Source of the DNA: a virus | DNA length: 43,768 bases | IMG/VR virus record: IMGVR_UViG_3300049629_000734 | Coordinates: 1-43,768 of that record | Strand: one strand, 5' to 3' | Shown here: positions 29,503-37,590 of the stretch, piece by piece | How positions within the stretch are numbered: the first letter of the stretch is position 1 | Layout: every line of letters begins with the position of its first letter | Translations under genes and position numbers: made by a program | Notes under the pieces: model-generated | Told to the model about the DNA's origin: nothing | Seen by the model: the letters and a program-made list of their open reading frames with translations, nothing else | Database searches by the model: none

Positions 29503-31160
29503 TATCTTCCTCCTGGATTTATTCCTGGTAGACCTATTCCTGGTAAACCGTTTGCTAGATCATTTGGCAGTCCTATTCCAGAAGAAGGTGTTGGGGATTC
29601 TGAAGACCCAGTAATTTTATATTCAGACCCTTCAGGACCTATGCTGTTTTCTGCTCCATCACCTTCTGCATCATATTCATCATTATAAACTGGAGTAAGT
29701 TCTGTAAATGCAAGTTGCATTACTGTTGCTATTGGTTGAGATCCATTTGGTCCATCATAGGCAGCATAAAATCCATCAGGAGTATAGTTGACTGTACAAG
29801 ATACTAATGCACAAGTTTTTATTCTTCCAATACCCTCAATATCTTTATCTGCTCCAGTTACAAATTTTAATTTAAAAACATTTGGAGTTCCAAGATATAT
29901 TGATTTTTCTGCTACTGTGCTTCTTCTTGGAGCCATTCCTTTTTTGAAGAATTTTACAATACTTCTAATATTTCTTGCTTCATCTGCACTTCTTGGCGTC
30001 ATTTTAAAACTAAATCCAAACTGTCTTAGTTTTGGACCATTAAATAAAAGTTCTAAGTTTGGATTAATAGCAACTCCAGTAACTCTGTTTAAATATGCTT
30101 CTGGGTCTACGTTTATTCCTCCAAGTTTTATTAAAGATGCTGCAGCATTTGTAGTTAAAAATTGATTCAACCTGTTTTTAGTTTGACCACTAAATAAAGT
30201 TTCTCCAAGTCCTCTAACTGCATCTATTGATTCTCCAGGATTAGCAGTGGCAAGTCCTTGAGCAGCACGAGCAGCAGGATTCATTAAAGCTGCAGCAATA
30301 GTTGATAGGGAACTTTCTCCCCATGCAGTTTGGTTTGTTTCTGAAATATCATTAGGCATAGGTAATACAACCATACCTAAAGATTTTGTTAATTGAGAAT
30401 CTCTATTTCCCAATAATTCAGATATTTGATTTATATTTGTATTGGCAGCAGTGATACCAGAAGGGACATATTCAATTTGAGTTATCATAATTCTATCTTG
30501 TCCATTATCAATAGATGTGGGATATTTTAAAAATGATTCTTTTAAAGCTCCAAATGTATTTGTTGTATCAAAGTTTTCTAATTGACTTCCTAATCCAGTA
30601 AGTGCTTGTGGATCTATGTTTGCATTTGGATTTTCTGAATTTGGTCCAGTAGCAATTGGATTTTGATCTAAATTGGGGTCAGTTGGTGTTGATGTTTGTA
30701 ATGATGATGCAAGTTGAGGTGCTAGTCCAGATCTAGTATTAACTGCAGCATTAATAACTTGGTTTTGAACTGCTTCATAGTAAGGACTTCCAGGAGTGTT
30801 TAATGATGCTATAGCAGCAGCACCTAAAATAGGATCTCCAACTTTTGCGCCAGGAGGAAGGGAATTTTCTGATCTATAATTAAGTGTTCTAAATGTTTTC
30901 CCACCATCATTACTATAAGCTGCTATAGAATATCCTCCAGGGTCAAAATTGGATGTACTTGTAGGAGTTCCTCCACCAAAAGTATTTCCAGCACTATCTC
31001 TTCCTCCTGGAATTGCAGAATAATATACATAAATTTCGCTTGAAGTCACAGTTCCTGAAGAATCTTCTTCGTATTTTACAATTGTTCTAGTTGGCAAATT
31101 AACTCCATTTACAGTTGGAGTTGTTTGTTCTCCATATAAAAATTTTACTGTATCAGCCAT
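29502..31160 (-). CDS. 48: Baseplate tail-tube cap gp48-like protein
   Basis: 552 residues, longer than T4 gp48 (364). The C-terminal part from about residue 360 matches gp48 and its tube relatives: SFKMTPRSADEARNIRSIVK, then a VNYTPDGFYAAYDG strand and a MQLAFTELTPVYND strand. The first 200 residues form a Gly/Pro/Thr-rich extension not found in T4 and may bind other baseplate proteins. gp48 polymerises on the hub around the tape measure and starts the tube. Confidence 0.82.
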   Translation of the reverse strand: MADTVKFLYGEQTTPTVNGVNLPTRTIVKYEEDSSGTVTSSEIYVYYSAIPGGRDSAGNTFGGGTPTSTSNFDPGGYSIAAYSNDGGKTFRTLNYRSENSLPPGAKVGDPILGAAAIASLNTPGSPYYEAVQNQVINAAVNTRSGLAPQLASSLQTSTPTDPNLDQNPIATGPNSENPNANIDPQALTGLGSQLENFDTTNTFGALKESFLKYPTSIDNGQDRIMITQIEYVPSGITAANTNINQISELLGNRDSQLTKSLGMVVLPMPNDISETNQTAWGESSLSTIAAALMNPAARAAQGLATANPGESIDAVRGLGETLFSGQTKNRLNQFLTTNAAASLIKLGGINVDPEAYLNRVTGVAINPNLELLFNGPKLRQFGFSFKMTPRSADEARNIRSIVKFFKKGMAPRRSTVAEKSIYLGTPNVFKLKFVTGADKDIEGIGRIKTCALVSCTVNYTPDGFYAAYDGPNGSQPIATVMQLAFTELTPVYNDEYDAEGDGAENSIGPEGSEYKITGSSESPTPSSGIGLPNDLANGLPGIGLPGINPGGR

Positions 31161-31162
31161 TC

Positions 31163-31702
31163 TTATCTACCCCACACCTTGTCTGAACGGATTGGTATCT
31201 CTACCCCACCCAAGTCCCTTACAAATTCTTCTACTGGTAATAGACACATAGTTTGCCATTCTTGTTGTGCTAATATCAAGTAAGGGCTTCTTACCTCTGA
31301 TAATAAGTATTTATGTGCTCCTTTGCGAAACTTTGGGATTCTATCTTCCATTAAACTCATCACAAGACCCATTCTTTGTTCAGGAGAATAGTAATGTAAG
31401 TTCACTGCAAAGAATGACCTTGCATCCATTTCTAAAACAAATGCTAAAGGATACTTATCATAAAAGGGAAGGTCTCTTCTTGTCTTTGCTTTATACTTAT
31501 AAAGCATTAAGTTGAATAGCAAAGGAAATGATGTGCTTCTATTTTGGTCTCGCTCCAAAACATCTCCAACTTCATCTGCCCTTTCTTCTGTTATAATATT
31601 TTCAGGACTTTTATCAAATACTTTTTCTCTATACCATTCTCTTGGTTGACTTCTTCCTCCAGTCTCTTCTTGGATTTCTTCGAAGATAGTTTTATAAGCC
31701 AT
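31163..31702 (-). CDS. Conserved-type T4-like structural-operon protein, unassigned
   Basis: 179 residues. Charged N terminus (EEIQEETGGRSQPREWYREK), then FPLLFNLMLYKYKAKT and a YDKYPLAFVLEMDARSFFAV core with YYSPEQR. Similar genes occur beside gp4/gp53 in many T4-like phages under varied names, including DNA end protector and hypothetical protein. T4 has gp2 next to gp4, but I see no convincing gp2 match. Virion or assembly role inferred from the operon. Confidence 0.7.
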   Translation of the reverse strand: MAYKTIFEEIQEETGGRSQPREWYREKVFDKSPENIITEERADEVGDVLERDQNRSTSFPLLFNLMLYKYKAKTRRDLPFYDKYPLAFVLEMDARSFFAVNLHYYSPEQRMGLVMSLMEDRIPKFRKGAHKYLLSEVRSPYLILAQQEWQTMCLLPVEEFVRDLGGVEIPIRSDKVWGR

Positions 31703-32136
31703 TATACCCCCAAGTGGTCTTCAGTCAATATTTGAAACTCCCATCTTCTATCCTCACAAAATTCTTTTGCTGCTTTCCATTTTGCTTGGTTCTTAGCAAA
31801 CTCTTTTATTTCATACATTTGCTTTTGTGACACACGCTTTTGTGCTTTAGGTCCTTCAACTTGTCTTTTTGGTTTTATTTCAATCAAACTTTCTTTGATA
31901 TTACCTTTACTATCTTTGTATTTTATAAAAAAGTCAGGAAAATATCTATGTACTCTTCTATCTATTGGTGACAAATAAGGAATCCAAATTTCTTCTGATG
32001 CCCACTTCATTATATTTTCATTCAAATCACAGTAGGTCATAAACTTTCTTTCCCACAATGACCTGTAGACAATATTGTTTGGGTCTCCTATGTATTTTTG
32101 TGGATAAGAAGGTTTGTATATTCCTTTATAACTCAT
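31702..32136 (-). CDS. 4: Head completion nuclease gp4
   Basis: 144 residues (T4 gp4: 150). A PD-(D/E)XK-like core is visible: Pro67-Asp68 in RYFPDFF and Glu86-Ile-Lys88 in IEIKPK, with Glu49 upstream (ASEEIWIPY). gp4 acts in head completion at the portal before tail joining. First gene of the minus-strand structural operon, 25 bases after a late-promoter motif. Confidence 0.93.
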   Translation of the reverse strand: MSYKGIYKPSYPQKYIGDPNNIVYRSLWERKFMTYCDLNENIMKWASEEIWIPYLSPIDRRVHRYFPDFFIKYKDSKGNIKESLIEIKPKRQVEGPKAQKRVSQKQMYEIKEFAKNQAKWKAAKEFCEDRRWEFQILTEDHLGV

Positions 32137-32160
32137 ACATATAATATAGGCACTTCAAAG

Positions 32161-32168
32161 TATTTAGA
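32161..32168 (-). promoter_or_regulatory. Minus-strand late promoter motif TCTAAATA
   Basis: 7 of 8 to consensus in the 31-base divergent gap between gene 4 and gene 54; it overlaps the first base of the gene 54 start codon. Should drive gp4-x-gp48-gp53. Confidence 0.5.
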
Positions 32169-32944
32169 TGGCAGTAGATTACACTAAGTTGTATTATAAA
32201 ACTGATGATATATTAAAGAAATTTAAACCTTCTTTATCTAATTATTTTAATGTGCATGTAAGTGCTGACTATGATGGTATCAACCAATCTTTTGAAAAGG
32301 ATATAGATTTTTTGGCATATGAGGCAGTTCTTCCAGGAACTTCATATGAAACCACGCAAGTATTTGGAGACAGACAAGGAATCACAGAAACATTTGCAAA
32401 TAAAAGAGTTTATCCTCCTGTAGATATAAGTTTTTATATTGATAATAACTATAATATTTTAAGATTTTTTGAAAGTTGGATGGGATATATTAGTCCAAAT
32501 TCAGGGGTTCCTTATGAGTCATATCAAAAGTTTAATTATCCTCAAAATAATGGATTAAGTGGATATAAAAAAGAAGTTATTATAACTAAATTTGAAAGAA
32601 ATTTTAGAACCCCTGACCAAAGATTAGTTGAGAATGGAGTATATGATGTTCCTGATAGTAACTGCACTTATATTTTAAGAAATGCTTATCCAACTAATGT
32701 AATTGCAGTTCCAGTTTCATATGAAGGCGCAAATATATTAAGAACAACAGTAACATTTAATTATGATATTTACAGATTTGAAAAGTCTGATGGAAAACCA
32801 ATAAATGGTGATGGTGGAAATTCAAGTGCTCAACCTGGAGGAGATTCTGGAGCAACATTGGGGGAATTAAATAGACAAGTTAGATTGATTAATGAAAATA
32901 TTCCTATCACTGGATTAAATCCTAACCCAAGAGATGTGGGATAA
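32168..32944 (+). CDS. 54: Baseplate tail-tube initiator gp54-like protein
   Basis: 258 residues (T4 gp54: 320). Tube-fold pattern: YEAVLPGTSYETTQVFGDRQ, YPPVDISFYIDNNYNILRFFE and a C-terminal VTFNYDIYRFE strand, as in gp19/gp48/gp54 paralogues. The C-terminal 50 residues are a Gly/Asn-rich tail. It forms the layer from which the tail tube polymerises. Diverges from gp4. Confidence 0.8.
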   Translation: MAVDYTKLYYKTDDILKKFKPSLSNYFNVHVSADYDGINQSFEKDIDFLAYEAVLPGTSYETTQVFGDRQGITETFANKRVYPPVDISFYIDNNYNILRFFESWMGYISPNSGVPYESYQKFNYPQNNGLSGYKKEVIITKFERNFRTPDQRLVENGVYDVPDSNCTYILRNAYPTNVIAVPVSYEGANILRTTVTFNYDIYRFEKSDGKPINGDGGNSSAQPGGDSGATLGELNRQVRLINENIPITGLNPNPRDVG

Positions 32945-32947
32945 ATA
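32940..32947 (+). promoter_or_regulatory. Late-promoter-like motif GATAAATA
   Basis: 7 of 8 to the late consensus, overlapping the gene 54 stop and 27 bases before gene 26. Confidence 0.45.
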
Positions 32948-32973
32948 ACTAAACCTGAATTTTATATTTTAAT

Positions 32974-33705
32974 ATGCCTTTACCTACAGTTGCAACTCCA
33001 ACCTATGAGTTGACATTACCATCAAACAAAAAGACTATTAAGTACAGACCTTTCTTAGTCAAGGAAGAAAAGATTCTTATCTTGGCTATGGAAAGTGGTA
33101 ATTCAAAAGATATTACTAATGCAGTTAAGAATACATTGAAAGATTGTATTTTAACCAGAGGCATTAAGATTGATTCTCTTCCAAGTTTTGATATTGAGTA
33201 TCTGTTTTTAAATATTAGAGCAAAGTCAGTTGGAGAATCAGTAGAATTAATCATCACCTGTCCAGATGATAATGAAACACGTGTAGATGTTACTGTTAAT
33301 ATTGATGAGATTGAAGTTGTAATTCCAGAAAATCATACATCTGAAATTAAAGTTGATGATAGTATTACAGTTAAGATGAAGTATCCATCACTTCAAGAGT
33401 TTATTGATAATAATTTTGATTTCTCTGGACAAACTGGAAGTAAAGAAACTATTGACAAATCATTTGATATTGTTGCATCTTGTGTGGATATGGTTTATAC
33501 CAAAGATGAATCTTGGTCTGCTGCTGATGTTACTAAGAAAGAATTGATTGAATGGTTACAGACATTTGATTCAAATCAATTCAAAGGTATTGAAGAGTTC
33601 TTTGATACTATGCCTAAACTTTCTCACACATTAACAGTTAAGAATCCAAACACTGGCGTTGAGAATGAAATTGTATTGGAGGGACTCTCAAGTTTTTTCG
33701 GATAG
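32974..33705 (+). CDS. 26: Baseplate hub protein gp26 (zero-frame product)
   Basis: 243 residues (T4 gp26: 208). N-terminal TPTYELTLPSNKKTIKYRPFLVKEEKILILA is the family's recognisable strand-helix start; the C-terminal half is helical (KELIEWLQTFDSNQF). gp26 is needed for hub assembly. The last codons AGT TTT TTC GGA TAG contain a perfect slippery heptamer, and the -1 frame continues for another 60 codons that encode gp51. GGAGGG at 33678-33683 lies in the coding sequence where a stimulator of frameshifting would be. Confidence 0.85.
   Translation: MPLPTVATPTYELTLPSNKKTIKYRPFLVKEEKILILAMESGNSKDITNAVKNTLKDCILTRGIKIDSLPSFDIEYLFLNIRAKSVGESVELIITCPDDNETRVDVTVNIDEIEVVIPENHTSEIKVDDSITVKMKYPSLQEFIDNNFDFSGQTGSKETIDKSFDIVASCVDMVYTKDESWSAADVTKKELIEWLQTFDSNQFKGIEEFFDTMPKLSHTLTVKNPNTGVENEIVLEGLSSFFG
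33678..33699 (+). promoter_or_regulatory. Programmed -1 frameshift site: internal Shine-Dalgarno plus T TTT TTC
   Basis: GGAGGG (33678-33683), 9 bases, then T TTT TTC at 33693-33699 in the exact X XXY YYZ phase of gene 26. Stop TAG follows at 33703. This is the dnaX arrangement, where an internal ribosome-binding sequence about 10 bases upstream promotes -1 slipping. A small GGA/TCC inverted repeat follows the heptamer; no strong downstream hairpin was found. Confidence 0.72.
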
Positions 33706-33881
33706 TCCTTAGTCATGAAGATTTGGAGTCTTATTATAGAGTTAATTTTGCCTTGATGCAGTATCATAAATACTCTTTGACTGAGATTGAAAATATGATG
33801 CCGTGGGAACGTGAAATCTACTTAACTCTTTTAGAAAATCATATCAAAGAAGAAGAAGAAAAAGCATCAAGAGTAAAATAA
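33699..33881 (+). CDS. 51: gp51 hub assembly catalyst, probably made as gp26-gp51 frameshift fusion
   Basis: 60 codons in the -1 frame after the slippery site, ending TAA 33879-33881, one base before the next ATG. The sequence includes YRVNFALMQYHKYSLTEIEN and PWEREIYLTLLENHIKEEEE, matching short gp51-like proteins of marine T4-like phages and the C-terminal extensions of frameshifted tail-assembly chaperones. Protein-like sequence begins well before the only ATG (33756), which has no ribosome site. Expected fusion product: 302 residues (32974-33699 joined to 33699-33881). Confidence 0.78.
   Translation, partial: RIVLSHEDLESYYRVNFALMQYHKYSLTEIENMMPWEREIYLTLLENHIKEEEEKASRVK
33765..33772 (+). 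promoter_or_regulatory. Late-promoter-like motif CATAAATA inside gene 51
   Basis: 7 of 8 to consensus, 110 bases before the tape-measure-like gene. Could be chance within coding DNA. Confidence 0.3.
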
Positions 33882-35600
33882 ATGACTCCAGGAGATTTTG
33901 GATTTAAAGATAGAGTATCTAGATTTATTTCAGGAGCAAGTTCCAGAAGTAAATTTGGATTCTCTGCTACGCCAAAACTCACAAGAATTGCTGGGATGTT
34001 TCCAAAAAGACAAGTCCCTCAACAAATTGTATCTGGGTCTTCTGAACAAACAGATCCAGAAATTGGAGCGCCAAAAAGAGTTATTTCTTCTTTAGGAAGA
34101 TTGACTTTAGACCTTGAGATTGTCAACAATAATCTTGATAGAATTGCATCAATTATTCTTCAAGATTATAAAGAAACTCAAGATACAAATAAAAAAGAAA
34201 TAGAAGATTTTAGAAAAAGAGTTGCAAATAGAGGTAGATTATTTGGTAAGAAAGAGTTAGGAGATAAGAAATCTGATGTTCTTGGTGCAGTTAAAAAATA
34301 TGTAGGGTCATTCTTTAGTGGTGCTGGAGGTGCTATCAGAGCACTCTCTATGTTTAATTTGATGCAGGGGATTTTATCTGGAGACCCATCTAAAATTATT
34401 GGACCACTTCTTGGAATAGGATTAACATATCTTCCTGCTATTGGTGCTGGAATTGCTGGTGCAGTAGCAACATCTTTGGTTGGGAAGTTATTTGGAGGTG
34501 GGGCAGCAACAAGAGCAGCAGCATCAGCAGCTCCTGCAGCAGCTGGAGCAGGGGGAGCACTTGGAAGATTGGGTAAATTTGGTGGAAGAGCTGCACTTGT
34601 TGGTGGAGGAATTGCATTAGCAAGTAGTATCTTCAATAGACCACAAGAAGATCAATCACAACAAAGATTAGAAGAACTTACACAACAACAAAAAGCATCA
34701 GTAGAACCTGGAAATTTAGTTCCAATTCCACAAGATGATTTGAGGAGATTCGAAAAATTAAACAAAAAATTTGAAGCAGCACTTGACTTTTTATTAGGCA
34801 AACAAAAAGAACAAGACAGGCAACCTCAAAAAACAGGTGGGAGAGGAGGTGGAGGAGGTGGGGGTGCTCCTCCCCCTCCTGGTCAAATTATGTCAGGACC
34901 TGCCCCTGGAGAAATTAATGCTTTGATGTCAGCAATTTCTGGAGCAGAAGGTGGATTAGAATCAGTTAATAAAATAGGTCCTATGCCTGGTTTGTCTCAA
35001 ATGACTATTGATGAAGCCATATCAAAAGTTGAATCATTCAGAGCACAAGGTAAAACCTCAGGGGCTATGGGCAACATGCAGCAAATGTCTTATTACTTGA
35101 GAGAAAGAGCTATAGCAGCAGGGTTAGATCCATCAACAGCATTGTATAATCAAGAAAATCAATACAAAATTAATAGAGCATATCTTGCCGGTCTTTTTTC
35201 TGGAGGAGAACAGGAAATAGTTAATTTAATTAGGTCAGGTAAAATCAATGAAGTAGTGAATAAATTAAAAGGAGTTTGGCCATCTCTTCCTGGAGGATCT
35301 CAAGAAAATGTTCATACATCAGATTTTTATAGAAGATTTCAAACTTTCTTAGGGCAAATATCATCTCCTGGAACTGTAACACCACCAATAAGTCCTGTTG
35401 CACCAGCACCAAGATCTGCAGCAACTGCTGCTCCAAGAGCACCACAAACACAAGTTACAGTTCTTCCTTTACCAACTCAACAACAATCTTCCCAAGCATC
35501 TGCAGTTTCTGGAGGAAATGATACTGTTCCATCAATAGATACTACTTATCCTGAAAACTTCTTGGCTTTGTATTCTAAACTAATCTATCAGATTGTTTGA
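33882..35600 (+). CDS. Tape-measure-like hub protein with lambda-R-like muramidase domain
   Basis: 572 residues. A charged helical N terminus (1-140) leads to a Gly/Ala-rich hydrophobic region (about 140-250, GLTYLPAIGAGIAGAVATSL), a Gln-rich linker and a poly-Gly/Pro stretch. Residues about 345-495 resemble the lambda endolysin/COG4678 muramidase fold: ISGAEGG with Glu356 as candidate catalytic acid, GAMGNMQQM, ENQYKINRAYL and VWPSLPGG at 465-472. The Pro/Ala-rich C terminus ends in a helix. It takes the place of T4 gp28/gp29 and likely carries local peptidoglycan cleavage during DNA entry. It follows gp51 with no gap. Confidence 0.75.
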   Translation: MTPGDFGFKDRVSRFISGASSRSKFGFSATPKLTRIAGMFPKRQVPQQIVSGSSEQTDPEIGAPKRVISSLGRLTLDLEIVNNNLDRIASIILQDYKETQDTNKKEIEDFRKRVANRGRLFGKKELGDKKSDVLGAVKKYVGSFFSGAGGAIRALSMFNLMQGILSGDPSKIIGPLLGIGLTYLPAIGAGIAGAVATSLVGKLFGGGAATRAAASAAPAAAGAGGALGRLGKFGGRAALVGGGIALASSIFNRPQEDQSQQRLEELTQQQKASVEPGNLVPIPQDDLRRFEKLNKKFEAALDFLLGKQKEQDRQPQKTGGRGGGGGGGAPPPPGQIMSGPAPGEINALMSAISGAEGGLESVNKIGPMPGLSQMTIDEAISKVESFRAQGKTSGAMGNMQQMSYYLRERAIAAGLDPSTALYNQENQYKINRAYLAGLFSGGEQEIVNLIRSGKINEVVNKLKGVWPSLPGGSQENVHTSDFYRRFQTFLGQISSPGTVTPPISPVAPAPRSAATAAPRAPQTQVTVLPLPTQQQSSQASAVSGGNDTVPSIDTTYPENFLALYSKLIYQIV

Positions 35601-35603
35601 TAA

Positions 35604-37589
35604 ATGGACCCAACATTACTTCTTAACAGACCAGTTGTAAAACCAAGAATAGTAGCAAAGATTACGAAGTTTAATAATCTTGTTGAGGTTTCTACTGAAG
35701 CTAGAAAGTCTTCTACTAAACTTAGAAAGGTTTTTGAAAAGGGAAGTTACCAAAAGAAAACCCAACTTTCAGTATTAAACAGATATAAAAAACGATTAGA
35801 AACTATTCAGAAACAAAATGATAGATCATTTCGTAAAAAACAAAGAGTAAAAGTTAAGTTACCAGACATTAAAAAGTATGTTGGAAACTTTTTTACGCCA
35901 GGATCTGCTGATGATCCTCTCAAAGCAATAGGAGCACTTGCAGCATTTAAAGCAGTTCAAAAAGGTTCTAAAGGTGATTGGGGTGGGGCATTAGCTTCTG
36001 GTTTAGTTGCAGCAGGATTAACTCTTGGACCTTCACTGTTGGGATTTGGTGCTGGTGCTTTGATGGGTAGAGGGGGAAGAGGAGGAGGTGTTGGTCCTGA
36101 AGTAGGAGTTACTCCTCCCAAACCATTAAAACCAGGGTCTATAAGTAGATTAAATGCATCACAAGCAAGATTCATTCAAGGTAGTGCAAATATTGGTGAT
36201 AGGGCAAGATTAATTCGTAGAGGAACTATTTCTCCTACAGGGGCATTTTCTCGTGGTGGTCCAGAGCAAATGGCAAAGTATGGGGCAGACACCTCAAAAG
36301 TTGGAAAAGCATTTGGTAGATTTGGTAAAGCAATTATTCCAGGCGTTGGTGCTGCAGTTGGGGCTATTGATGCAGGATTGAGAACAAGTGAAGGTGATTA
36401 CACAGGAGCTAAAATAGCAGGAACATCAGCAACTTTAGATGCACTTGCTGCTGCATCTGCTGCTACTGGAATTGGATTGCCAGTTGCTGGATTACTTTCT
36501 ATTGCATCATTTGCATTAGATGTAACTAATCTTGTTCGTGATTTAAGTGGCTCAAGTGAAAAAGAAGCACTGGCAAATAAATCTCAGCAAAATAGGTTAA
36601 AACAACAAACAGAAAAACAAAAACAAGCAGTTGAGGGTAAGAAGGAAGAAGGTGGAGCACTTACCTTTAGAAAAACTTTGAATGGTTATGAAAAGGCAGT
36701 TAATAAATTTGAAGAATTTGTTAAAGGATTTAAAGGTGGTATGGGAATGGGTGGGGAACAGTCTGGAGTTATTGAAACTGGAAATAGAGGATTAACTACT
36801 GGTGAATCCCTTCAAGATTTAGAAGCAACTGGAGGAGAAGTTCCAGGAAGACCAGATTCTGCTTATGGCCCAAGAGGAGGAAGACTACACAAGGGGAACG
36901 ATTATAATAGATCAGTTGGCACTCCAATCAGTATCATACAACCAGGAACTGTAACTGTTGCAGATATGAATTATGACCCCAGTGGATGGGGAGCAGTAGT
37001 TGAGATTAGACATCAAGATGGGTCTATAAGTAGGTATGCACACCTAAGTCAAATAAATGTTGCAGCAGGAACTCAAGTTTCTCCTGGACAAGTAATAGGA
37101 AAAGTTGGTGGTGCTCCTGGTGCTCCAGGATCTGGAAACTCTACAGGAGCGCATTTGCATTTTGAATATGAAAATGGTTCAGGAAGAATTGATCCAACTG
37201 CAATAGCACCAAGAATTTTTAGATTTGGTGGCGATGTAAGAGTTAAGCAACAATCAACACAACCACAACCTCCTGGTTCCAGACCAAGCACTGCAGCACA
37301 ATTGAGAGCAATTGGACAATCTGATGCTGCTTCACTATTAGAAAGACAACAACCTCCTGCTCCACGTAGACCTCCTTCAATTACACCTCCACCACGAACA
37401 CCAAGACCTGTTGGAAGTTTTCTTCCATATCAACAAGGAAGTCAACAACAAGTCACGGCATTTTATCCTGTGTCACAACCACAACAACAACCTATGCCAT
37501 CTGAAGATGTTCCTATGATGATGACAGGTCCATCAGAGCAACAGTTGTTAAATAGTTTCTATAAGAGAGTCCTTCTTAATACTGTATAG
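35604..37589 (+). CDS. Tape-measure-like hub protein with M23 peptidase domain
   Basis: 661 residues. The organisation parallels the preceding gene: basic helical N terminus, Gly/Ala-rich hydrophobic middle, low-complexity linker. Residues about 400-535 are an M23/LytM metallopeptidase: His429 and Asp433 (HKGND), the RYAHLSQ strand, and GAHLHFEY with His517 and His519. All zinc and catalytic residues are present, so it should cut peptidoglycan cross-links. The last 100 residues are Pro/Gln-rich and end in SFYKRVLLNTV, similar to the end of the preceding protein (ALYSKLIYQIV). The two may be ancient duplicates. Confidence 0.85.
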   Translation: MDPTLLLNRPVVKPRIVAKITKFNNLVEVSTEARKSSTKLRKVFEKGSYQKKTQLSVLNRYKKRLETIQKQNDRSFRKKQRVKVKLPDIKKYVGNFFTPGSADDPLKAIGALAAFKAVQKGSKGDWGGALASGLVAAGLTLGPSLLGFGAGALMGRGGRGGGVGPEVGVTPPKPLKPGSISRLNASQARFIQGSANIGDRARLIRRGTISPTGAFSRGGPEQMAKYGADTSKVGKAFGRFGKAIIPGVGAAVGAIDAGLRTSEGDYTGAKIAGTSATLDALAAASAATGIGLPVAGLLSIASFALDVTNLVRDLSGSSEKEALANKSQQNRLKQQTEKQKQAVEGKKEEGGALTFRKTLNGYEKAVNKFEEFVKGFKGGMGMGGEQSGVIETGNRGLTTGESLQDLEATGGEVPGRPDSAYGPRGGRLHKGNDYNRSVGTPISIIQPGTVTVADMNYDPSGWGAVVEIRHQDGSISRYAHLSQINVAAGTQVSPGQVIGKVGGAPGAPGSGNSTGAHLHFEYENGSGRIDPTAIAPRIFRFGGDVRVKQQSTQPQPPGSRPSTAAQLRAIGQSDAASLLERQQPPAPRRPPSITPPPRTPRPVGSFLPYQQGSQQQVTAFYPVSQPQQQPMPSEDVPMMMTGPSEQQLLNSFYKRVLLNTV

Positions 37590-37590
37590 C

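Noticed and set aside
33756-33881. Independent 41-residue gp51 from ATG 33756
   Set aside because: There is no ribosome binding site, and family-like sequence starts upstream of this ATG in the same frame; frameshift synthesis explains it better.
34178-34636. 152-residue minus-strand frame in the tape-measure-like gene
   Set aside because: Its Pro/Ala-rich product is the complement of the Gly/Ala-rich coding region; shadow of the real gene.
34840-34890. Microsatellite-like G-rich and C-rich tract as regulatory repeat
   Set aside because: It encodes an in-frame poly-Gly then poly-Pro linker; protein linker composition is enough to explain it.
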